Shown: positions 23,950 through 30,298 of the stretch, one piece after another | Numbering within the stretch: the stretch's first letter is position 1 | Layout: each line of letters begins with the position of its first letter | From: an uncultured Bacteroidales bacterium | GTDB taxonomy: Bacteria > Bacteroidota > Bacteroidia > Bacteroidales > UBA932 | NCBI GenBank assembly: GCA_947306365.1 | Contig: CAMZGD010000008.1 | Coordinates: 1-64,000 of the forward strand | Direction: 5' to 3' | Length of the DNA: 64,000 nucleotides | Notes under the pieces: generated by a model | What the model was told of the DNA's origin: nothing | What the model saw: only the letters and a program-made list of their open reading frames with translations | Database searches by the model: none | Translations under genes and position numbers: made by a program

Positions 23950-24105
23950 ATGTACGAACTCAAGATGGAAGAAGCCGCCCAGGTATGGGGCGGCGTGGAC
24001 AAGAAAGCGCAGGACGCGCTCTACACGATCGGCTACATCCTCGGCGTCATCGCCCGCTATGTCGGCGCCCTGTTCCTTTTCAAGAAGGAACGGCCGACCG
24101 CCTGA
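23950..24105 (+). CDS. Double-glycine precursor peptide 2 (bacteriocin-like)
   Basis: This 51-codon gene is short enough to be missed by routine calling. Its leader MYELKMEEAAQVWGG fits the C39 consensus exactly in register: Leu at -12, Glu at -8, Val at -4, Gly-Gly at -2/-1. The mature 36-residue peptide starts VDKKAQDALY and has a hydrophobic helix (YTIGYILGVIARYVGALFLF) containing GxxxG (G28-Y-I-L-G32) and a basic tail (KKERPTA). A GGGAGGA ribosome-binding-like site lies 7 bp upstream, rare in this genome and consistent with strong expression. With peptide 1 it would form a two-component, membrane-active pair. It could instead be a signalling peptide. Confidence 0.75.
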   Translation: MYELKMEEAAQVWGGVDKKAQDALYTIGYILGVIARYVGALFLFKKERPTA

Positions 24106-24118
24106 AACCGCTCAATCC

Positions 24119-24145
24119 GGGTCTCTCTGCGGAGAGACCCCTTTT
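24119..24145 (+). terminator. Intrinsic terminator or attenuator between precursor genes and tolC-like gene
   Basis: A perfect 9-bp stem GGGTCTCTC (24119-24127) / GAGAGACCC (24132-24140) with the tetraloop TGCG is followed by CTTTT. The next ATG is at 24152. Most transcripts would stop here, leaving abundant precursor mRNA and limited read-through into the export genes. Confidence 0.8.
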
Positions 24146-24151
24146 GATTCG

Positions 24152-25450
24152 ATGAAAACGATTACGCTGACCCTGCTGCTGGCTTTCTCCGCCACCCTGT
24201 CTGCGCAGGAACCCTGGACATTGGAGCGGTGCATCCGCCACGGGCTGGAACACAATCCCGACATCCGGGCGCAACGCCTCGAGATCAGCGGACGGCAGCT
24301 GGAAACCACCCGCAAGACCCTCGCACATCTGCCGGTGGCCGGCATCTCCCTGGCCCGCGACTACAACTGGGGGCGCAGCGTCGACATGCAGGAACTGGTC
24401 ATTATCCGCAACCAGCTCACCCGCGCCAGCGGCATCCAGCTGCAGGCTTCCGTCGCGCTCTTCGAAGGCTTCACCCGGCACCTCGACCGCCTGGCTGCCC
24501 GGCAATCGGCGGAAACGGCCGCCATCGATGCCGAAGAGCTTGCCCGCACACTGACCCTCGACATCACCCGGGCCTATCTCCAGCTGATGCTGGCCGGACA
24601 GATAAGCACCTGCACGCAGGAAAACTACGCGACCATCGTCCGCCAGCGCGACCGGACCGCCCAGCTGGTAGAAGCCGGCAGCCAGCCCCAGAGCGCCCTG
24701 AACGAGATGCAGGCCCAGGTTGCGACGGAAAAGGCCGCCATGGTGGAAGCGGCCTGTCGCGTCCGGACGGCCCGGCTGGCCCTGATGCGGCTCCTGAACC
24801 TGCCATCCGAAGAACCGTTTGCCGTGGAAGGCCCGTCCGGCGATGAACAGCTGCCCGCCGGCCCGCCGGCCGTGTCCGCGGTCCGGCTGGAAGACGGCGT
24901 CTGCCGGGACCCCCGCATCCGGAGCGCCCGCTCGGCCATCGAGGAGATGCGCTACCGGCACGCTGCCGACAAGGGGTCTCTCCTGCCCGGTCTTTCCCTG
25001 GCGGCCGGCTACGGGACCTACTACAGCAGCGCAGCCGACGGGTCGCTGCGCACGCAGCTGGATGAAAACCGGAATCCGTCCCTGTCGTTCCGGCTGGAGA
25101 TCCCGGTCTTTCACGCCGGCGACCTGCTCATCCGGGTAAAGCGGAGCCGGCTGGACCTGGAACGGGCCCGGCTGAATGCCGAGAAGATGAAGCAGCAGGT
25201 CGAGGACGAGATCCGGAGTACGGCCATCGAGGCCGAAAACTGCTGCCAGAAGGTCCTTTCCGCGGAAGAGACACTGCACGCGATGCAGGACCTGCTCGCC
25301 ATTATGGAAGCCCGGTACAATCTGGGCGCCGCCACGGCGGTCGACTACATCACGGCCCGCAACCAACATTTCAAGGCAACCTCCGACTATCTCCAGGCCA
25401 AATGGCAGTACCTCTTCCAGCTCAAGCTGCTGGAACAATACAAACCCTGA
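24152..25450 (+). CDS. TolC-family outer-membrane efflux protein of the peptide exporter
   Basis: The 432-residue protein has a signal peptide (MKTITLTLLLAFSATLSA-Q) and the internal repeat of TolC-like factors: two long helical hairpins (residues about 25-200, TLERCIRHGLEHNPDIRAQR and LDITRAYLQLMLAGQI; and about 265-430, VCRDPRIRSARSAIEEMRYR and MEARYNLGAATAVDYITARN) with short barrel strands (VAGISLARDYNWGRS; LSLAAGYGTYY). It would form the outer-membrane channel through which the ABC exporter and HlyD adaptor push the cleaved peptides outside. The start at 24152 follows directly after the terminator hairpin; the longer frame from 24059 overlaps peptide 2. Confidence 0.9.
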   Translation: MKTITLTLLLAFSATLSAQEPWTLERCIRHGLEHNPDIRAQRLEISGRQLETTRKTLAHLPVAGISLARDYNWGRSVDMQELVIIRNQLTRASGIQLQASVALFEGFTRHLDRLAARQSAETAAIDAEELARTLTLDITRAYLQLMLAGQISTCTQENYATIVRQRDRTAQLVEAGSQPQSALNEMQAQVATEKAAMVEAACRVRTARLALMRLLNLPSEEPFAVEGPSGDEQLPAGPPAVSAVRLEDGVCRDPRIRSARSAIEEMRYRHAADKGSLLPGLSLAAGYGTYYSSAADGSLRTQLDENRNPSLSFRLEIPVFHAGDLLIRVKRSRLDLERARLNAEKMKQQVEDEIRSTAIEAENCCQKVLSAEETLHAMQDLLAIMEARYNLGAATAVDYITARNQHFKATSDYLQAKWQYLFQLKLLEQYKP

Positions 25451-25452
25451 AA

Positions 25453-26607
25453 ATGAACCGCAAGATAATCCGAAAATGGCTGCCCGTCGCCCTCGCCGGC
25501 GCCTTGCTGCTGCTGGTATTCCGTCCGGGACGCACGCCGCGTCTGGAGGTCCTCGTGCAACCGGCGGAACGCCGGGACCTCGTCGAGACCATTCCGGCAT
25601 CGGGCGTCATCCGGCCGGTCGTGGAAGTCAAGATCACGCCGGACGTCTCCGGGGAAGTCGTCGAACTGCGGGTACGCGAAGGCGATCCGGTGGAACAGGG
25701 CGACCTCATCCTGCGTATCCGTCAGGACCTCTACCTCTCGCAGGTGGAGCAGGCGGGCGCTTCGCTCGGAAGCCTGCGGGCCCAATACGCCCGACAACGG
25801 GCGGAAGTCCGGCAGGCACAGCTTATCTACGACCGGGACCGGAAACTCTTCGACCTCAACGCCGTGTCCGAAGCGGAGCTCCAGGCTTCGCGGACGTCGC
25901 TGGAAGTGGCCCGGAGCAGCCTCCGGGCGGCGGAATTCGCCATCCGCAGCGGCGAGGCGCAACTGAAGGAAGCACGGGAGAACCTCCAGAAGACCACGCT
26001 CTACGCGCCGATCAGCGGAACCGTGTCGCGCATCAACGTGGAAAAAGGCGAACGGGTGGTCGGAACCAGCCAGATGAGCGGCACGGAGCTCCTGCGGATC
26101 GCCGACCTGAGCCGGATGGAGGTTGTCGTCGAGGTGGGCGAAAGCGACATCGTCCGCATCGCACCCCTGGACAGCGTGGAAGTGGAAGTGGATGCCTATC
26201 CGCGGCAAAAATTCAGGGGCCGGGTGACCCAGACCGCAAATTCGGCAAAAAAACTGGAAGACCGCTTCGATCAAGTTACTAACTTTGCAGTCCGGATCGA
26301 GCTGCTGTCCGATTCGGTGAAGTTCCTGCCCGGCATGACCGCCGCCGTCTCCATCATCACGGAAAGACGCAACGGCTGCCTTACCCTGCCGGTCGAAAGC
26401 GTCTTCACCCGGAACAAGGAGGAGTTCGTCTGGATCGTCGGCCCCGGCAGCACCGCACAGGCAAGACGGGTCGTCACCGGCATCCAGCAGCAGGACCGCA
26501 TCGAAATCCGGGAAGGACTTTCCGAGGGCGACCCAGTCGTCGTCGGACCGCCCGACGCCGTCGGCAAGGGGATTGTCGAAGGACAGCGGCTCAAACCGTC
26601 GAACTAA
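25453..26607 (+). CDS. HlyD/RND-type periplasmic adaptor (membrane fusion protein)
   Basis: The 384-residue protein has one N-terminal membrane anchor (IIRKWLPVALAGALLLLVF), a biotinyl-lipoyl half (VKITPDVSGEVVELRVREGD), a long coiled-coil (about residues 95-180, LGSLRAQYARQRAEVRQAQL and LEVARSSLRAAEFAIRSGEA), the second lipoyl half (TTLYAPISGTVSRINVEKGE) and beta-barrel parts up to the C-terminus. It bridges the inner-membrane ABC exporter and the TolC-like channel. Two bases separate it from the tolC-like gene. No other ABC permease lies next to it, so the C39 exporter is its natural partner. Confidence 0.9.
   Translation: MNRKIIRKWLPVALAGALLLLVFRPGRTPRLEVLVQPAERRDLVETIPASGVIRPVVEVKITPDVSGEVVELRVREGDPVEQGDLILRIRQDLYLSQVEQAGASLGSLRAQYARQRAEVRQAQLIYDRDRKLFDLNAVSEAELQASRTSLEVARSSLRAAEFAIRSGEAQLKEARENLQKTTLYAPISGTVSRINVEKGERVVGTSQMSGTELLRIADLSRMEVVVEVGESDIVRIAPLDSVEVEVDAYPRQKFRGRVTQTANSAKKLEDRFDQVTNFAVRIELLSDSVKFLPGMTAAVSIITERRNGCLTLPVESVFTRNKEEFVWIVGPGSTAQARRVVTGIQQQDRIEIREGLSEGDPVVVGPPDAVGKGIVEGQRLKPSN
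26280..26287 (+). promoter_or_regulatory. Possible internal promoter in the hlyD-like gene for tsaB
   Basis: TAACTTTG inside the coding region is embedded in TTACTAACTTTGC, which is identical over 13 bases to the tRNA-Ser promoter region. It could start a transcript for tsaB about 330 bp downstream. The surrounding codons form a small AT-rich pocket. Confidence 0.25.
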
Positions 26608-26617
26608 ACACAAGAGG

Positions 26618-27295
26618 ATGAGTGAACGAATACTGATGATCGAGACCAGCACCGAATGCTGTTCAGTCGCGCTCTCTGACGGAGCACGGATCTGCGCCAG
26701 CCGCGTGAACGAGACGCCGCGGCAGCACGCATCGCAACTGGCCCCCTACCTGAAAGAAGTCCTGGACGAAGCCGGCATCACCGCCGCCGGTCTGGACGCC
26801 GTCGCCGTCAGCGAAGGGCCGGGATCCTATACCGGACTCCGCGTCGGGGTTTCGACGGCCAAGGGAATCTGCTTCGGGGCCGGAAAGCCCCTGATCGGCA
26901 TCGACACCCTCCAGATCCTCGCCCTGCAGGCCGATGCGGACTGCGACCGGATCGTCGCGATGATCGACGCGCGCCGGATGGAAGTCTACGCCGCCCCGTT
27001 CGACCTTTCGGGCCGCAAGCTCGGGGAGACGAAGGCCGTCATTCTCGACACCGACAGCTTCCGGCAGGAACTGGACGCCGGGCGCGTCCTGTTCATCGGC
27101 ACGGGTGTCGAAAAGTTCCGGCAGATCTGCACCCATCCCAACGCCCTCTTCCGCCCCTGCTTCCCGCTGGCCACCGCGATGCTCCAGCCTGCCAGGGAAG
27201 CCCTGCAAAAAAAAGGATTCAAAGACGTTGCGTACTTTGAACCCTTTTACCTGAAGGAATTCGTTGCCGGTATCAGCAAACGTTCCGTCCTGTAA
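26618..27295 (+). CDS. tsaB: tRNA threonylcarbamoyladenosine biosynthesis protein TsaB
   Basis: The 225-residue protein matches TsaB (YeaZ): ILMIETSTECCSVALSDG at the N-terminus (ASKHA actin-like fold), RQHASQLAPYLKEVLDEAGI and VSEGPGSYTGLRVGVSTAKG, the family signature. TsaB binds TsaD and TsaE in the complex that attaches threonylcarbamoyl to A37 of ANN-decoding tRNAs. It has no connection with peptide export and is only 10 bp after the hlyD-like gene, so it may be carried along or have its own internal promoter. The chosen ATG follows AGAGG. It converges with the next gene with a one-base gap. Confidence 0.92.
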   Translation: MSERILMIETSTECCSVALSDGARICASRVNETPRQHASQLAPYLKEVLDEAGITAAGLDAVAVSEGPGSYTGLRVGVSTAKGICFGAGKPLIGIDTLQILALQADADCDRIVAMIDARRMEVYAAPFDLSGRKLGETKAVILDTDSFRQELDAGRVLFIGTGVEKFRQICTHPNALFRPCFPLATAMLQPAREALQKKGFKDVAYFEPFYLKEFVAGISKRSVL

Positions 27296-27296
27296 C

Positions 27297-28433
27297 CTAC
27301 AGCAGCTTGCGGACCAGCTGCTCCAGCGCATCCTTGTCGAAGATGTCGCGTCCCGCGATGTCGCCGTCGCGTCCGATCACAAAGAGTGAAGGGACCTGTC
27401 CGACATTGTAGGCGGCCACCGACGGGGACTGGGCGCCATAGCCGTCATTGACGCTGATCCAGGGAAGCTGCTGGCTCCGCACGATCGACGCCCAGCTCGG
27501 CTTGTCGATATCCAGGCTCACCTGGTAGATTTCCAGCCCCTGGGCGTGATACTTCCGATAGAGTTCCACCAGGTCAACATTGAACAGCTTCTGCGCATCC
27601 TGGCTCACGCTCCAGAAGGAAAGCAGGATCACCTTGCCTTCCAGGTCGGACAGGGAACGGACATTGCCTTCGACGTCGGGCAGCGCGATGTCGGGGAAAC
27701 TGATGACCGATGCATCGCCGATACGCGTGTACAGTTCCAGGTCCTTGCTGCGGACATCGAGTTCATCGCGGATCGCCGTCAGGTATTCCGACTTCGGGTA
27801 GATGCCCGAAAGGGAATCCTGCACGGCCCGGAAAAGGACGGCGTCCGTCTCCTGCGCGAAGACCGGAAGGTTCTCCCCGAAACGCTGGAACAGGGCCACG
27901 GCCGACGTGATCGAATGCGGATGGCTGACGATATGACGGATGACCTGGCGCTTGTAGTCCACGTACAGCCGGCTCATCTCCCGGTTCAGGGCCTGGACCT
28001 CGGCATCGCTTCCGGCATCGTCCAGCGAAGCGGCCAGCGCCTGCATCCGGCCGGCGGCCTCCGCGTAAGCATCGTTCAACTCCTTCAAGAGCGCGGATTC
28101 TTCCGATCCTTCAATTTCGAAGCCGCCTTCGGCCGGAACCGTGACGGTCACCTGGTCGGAAGGCAGGAGGACCATCGATGCCACCGGCTTTCCGCCCAGG
28201 GCAAGATAGTAGAAATACGGTTCGTTTCCGGTCAGCTTCACCTTGTAGTTGAAATGGCCGGACTTGTCGAGCCGGATGGAGTCAACCGTAACGAGCCGGT
28301 TGTAATTCAGTTTCTGAAGGACGACGACGGAATCGGCGGCACCTTCAAGCGTCGCGCTGATCCGGGCGACGGGCCGCGGATTGCAGGCGGACAGGAAGCA
28401 GAGCACGAGGGCCCAGGTCATCAGTCTCTTCAT
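27297..28433 (-). CDS. TlpA-like lipoprotein with DUF4369 domain, lacking the CxxC motif
   Basis: The 378-residue protein is a lipoprotein (lipobox LSAC) with a DUF4369-type N-terminal beta domain (about residues 23-110, ISATLEGAADSVVVLQKLNY), a helical middle part and a C-terminal thioredoxin-like domain (about 235-378: FPDIALPDVEGNVRSLSDLE, GKVILLSFWS, VGQVPSLFVIGRDGDI). In TlpA-like proteins the active site reads WCxxC after FW; here it is FWSVSQDAQK, with no cysteine. The protein thus cannot do dithiol chemistry at that site and may be a structural or binding relative. It is in one transcript unit with HIT and greA genes by a 4-bp overlap. Confidence 0.85.
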   Translation of the reverse strand: MKRLMTWALVLCFLSACNPRPVARISATLEGAADSVVVLQKLNYNRLVTVDSIRLDKSGHFNYKVKLTGNEPYFYYLALGGKPVASMVLLPSDQVTVTVPAEGGFEIEGSEESALLKELNDAYAEAAGRMQALAASLDDAGSDAEVQALNREMSRLYVDYKRQVIRHIVSHPHSITSAVALFQRFGENLPVFAQETDAVLFRAVQDSLSGIYPKSEYLTAIRDELDVRSKDLELYTRIGDASVISFPDIALPDVEGNVRSLSDLEGKVILLSFWSVSQDAQKLFNVDLVELYRKYHAQGLEIYQVSLDIDKPSWASIVRSQQLPWISVNDGYGAQSPSVAAYNVGQVPSLFVIGRDGDIAGRDIFDKDALEQLVRKLL

Positions 28434-28849
28434 GGCCGTTCAGGGGTTGATGGTGCATCGAAAGCCGCGGCGATGGCGGCGGCGATTTCCGCAAACCGCG
28501 CCGGCGGGAGCTGTTTCTTCTCCTTGCGGAAATCCATGTCTCCTTCCGTCTGGAGCGGGACCAGATGGATGTGCGCGTGCGGGACTTCCATACCCAGGAC
28601 CGCCACGCCGACCCGTTTGCAGGGGATCGCGGCCCGGACGGCGGCGGCGACCCGTGCGGCGAACGCCCAGAGACCGGCATACGTTTCTTCGTCGAGATCG
28701 AAAATGTAGTCGACCTCCTGTTTGGGAATCACGAGGGTATGGCCTTCCGCAAGCGGATTGATGTCGAGAAAGGCGTAGAAGCGGTCGTCTTCGGCCACTT
28801 TCCAGGAGGGGATCTCGCCCGCCACGATTCTGCTGAAAACGGATGCCAT
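28430..28849 (-). CDS. HIT family nucleotide hydrolase/transferase
   Basis: The 139-residue protein has the histidine triad HAHIHLVPL (H-x-H-x-H) preceded by typical segments FSRIVAGEIPSWKV, FLDINPLAEGHTLVIPKQEV. HIT proteins of this Hint/HinT-type group hydrolyse nucleotide phosphoramidates or adenylates in the cytoplasm. The gene overlaps the TlpA-like gene by 4 bp and starts 2 bp after greA, so the three are probably one operon led by the greA promoter. Confidence 0.9.
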   Translation of the reverse strand: MASVFSRIVAGEIPSWKVAEDDRFYAFLDINPLAEGHTLVIPKQEVDYIFDLDEETYAGLWAFAARVAAAVRAAIPCKRVGVAVLGMEVPHAHIHLVPLQTEGDMDFRKEKKQLPPARFAEIAAAIAAAFDAPSTPERP

Positions 28850-28851
28850 GG

Positions 28852-29322
28852 CTAGATCGAGATTTCCAGGATTTCAAACCGGATGATGCCCGAAGGCACG
28901 GTGACTTCGACGACGTCGCCCTTGCGATGGCCCATCATCGCCTTTCCGATCGGCGTGGTCATTGCCAGCTTGCCTTCCAGGATGTTCGCCTCGCTTTCCC
29001 CCACGAAAGTGTAGGAGACGACGGCGCCGCTGCCTAGGTTCTTCAACTTGACCTTCGTCAGCATCTGGACCGTTTCCGTATTGATTTTCGACTCGTCGAT
29101 CACCTTGGCGTTCGCGATCAGGTCCTGCATCTTGTTGATCTTGAGTTCGAGCATTCCCTGCGCTTCGCGGGCGGCGTCGTATTCGGCGTTCTCGGAAAGG
29201 TCGCCTTTGTCGCGCGCTTCCGCGATGGCCCGGGAAATGACAGGACGCTCGGCGATCATCGCCGCGAGTTCTTCCCGCAGCTTGTCGAGCCCTTCCTGCG
29301 TTACATAGTGTGCTTCTCCCAT
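28852..29322 (-). CDS. greA: Transcription elongation factor GreA
   Basis: The 156-residue protein has the two GreA parts: an N-terminal coiled-coil with the acidic tip (ARDKGDLSENAEYDAAREAQ; the DxxxxE tip residues stimulate RNA cleavage in stalled polymerase) and the C-terminal FKBP-like domain (YTFVGESEANILEGKLAMTT, PIGKAMMGHRKGDVVEVTVP). It rescues backtracked RNA polymerase. A promoter and a leader hairpin are visible upstream. Confidence 0.95.
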   Translation of the reverse strand: MGEAHYVTQEGLDKLREELAAMIAERPVISRAIAEARDKGDLSENAEYDAAREAQGMLELKINKMQDLIANAKVIDESKINTETVQMLTKVKLKNLGSGAVVSYTFVGESEANILEGKLAMTTPIGKAMMGHRKGDVVEVTVPSGIIRFEILEISI

Positions 29323-29334
29323 GTTTCAAAAGTT

Positions 29335-29396
29335 AAAAAGAAAAGAATCCCATCCGATGTGGGACCCTTTCAATGTTCAATATATCTGCAAATATA
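29335..29396 (-). promoter_or_regulatory. greA promoter and leader hairpin with T-tract
   Basis: On the minus strand TATATTTG (29389-29396) matches TAnnTTTG. The leader then contains TCCCACATCGGATGGGA (29348-29364; 5-bp stem) followed by TTCTTTTCTTTTT (about 29335-29347) before the ATG at 29322. The structure could be the terminator of ribF or an attenuator of greA. Confidence 0.5.
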
Positions 29397-29407
29397 CGAA
29401 ATAATAT

Positions 29408-30298
29408 TTACAAAGCAAGTATCTCAGCTGCCTTTTGCCGATCCAGCACGAGCTGCTCCTTCAGCAGGTCGAGCGAGTCAAAGCGGCGCTCGTCGCGCAG
29501 CCGGGCGCAGAATTCGATGCGGAGGTCCAGGCCGTAGATGTCTTCGTCGAAATCCAGGATGTGCGTTTCGATGGTACGAGCATTCCCCATTCCGACGGTC
29601 GGACGCGTACCGATGTTGCAGACCCCCTTGTACCGGCTGCCCAGCACATCGACGCGCACGGCATAGACGCCGTTCCCGGGCACGAGCTTCAGCGGCTCGT
29701 AGAGTTGCATGTTGGCCGTCGGGAAACCCAGTTTCCGGCCGATCCGGTTGCCTGCCACCACCACGCCGCAGAGTTCGTAACGGTAACCGAGCATCCGCTC
29801 CGCCGCGGTCACGTCCCCGGCGAACAGCGCATTGCGGATCCGGGTGGAACTGATCGCGCCCCGCTCGGCCGTCAGTTCCGGCACGCGGACCGGCTCCACG
29901 CCGCAGCGCGCCACCACGTCCATCATCTGCTGCACGTTTTCGAAACGGTCGTGCCCGAGCCGGTGGTCATAGCCCAGGATCAGGGTCGTGACCCCGAACC
30001 GTTCCACCAGATACGTCCGGATGAACTGTTCGGCCGACAACGCGCTGAACGCACGGCTGAACGGCAGGACCTCAAAACGGTCCACGCCGCACGAAAGGCA
30101 GCGCGTCCGCTTTTCCTGCAACGACGTAAGCAGTCGCAGCCGGTCGGCGTCCTGCTGCAGGACGCTGCGCGGATGGGGCCAGAACGTGACGACCAGCGAT
30201 TCCTCCCCCTTTTCGCGGGCGATGGCGCACATCTGCCCGATCACGCGCTGGTGACCCAGATGCACGCCATCGAAGAAACCGGTCGCAGCTACAGCCAT
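29408..30298 (-). CDS. ribF: Bifunctional riboflavin kinase/FAD synthetase
   Basis: The 296-residue protein makes FMN from riboflavin and FAD from FMN. The N-terminal adenylyltransferase domain has GFFDGVHLGHQRVI, VVTFWPHPRSVL, GYDHRLGHDR and SSTRIRNALFAGD; the C-terminal kinase domain has RIGRKLGFPTANMQL, GVYAVRVDVLGSRYKGVCNI and THILDFDEDIYG. The N-terminus is about 15 residues shorter than in many RibF proteins, but all motifs are present. It overlaps the glycogen phosphorylase fusion gene by 10 bp and is thus probably its last operon partner. Confidence 0.95.
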   Translation of the reverse strand: MAVAATGFFDGVHLGHQRVIGQMCAIAREKGEESLVVTFWPHPRSVLQQDADRLRLLTSLQEKRTRCLSCGVDRFEVLPFSRAFSALSAEQFIRTYLVERFGVTTLILGYDHRLGHDRFENVQQMMDVVARCGVEPVRVPELTAERGAISSTRIRNALFAGDVTAAERMLGYRYELCGVVVAGNRIGRKLGFPTANMQLYEPLKLVPGNGVYAVRVDVLGSRYKGVCNIGTRPTVGMGNARTIETHILDFDEDIYGLDLRIEFCARLRDERRFDSLDLLKEQLVLDRQKAAEILAL

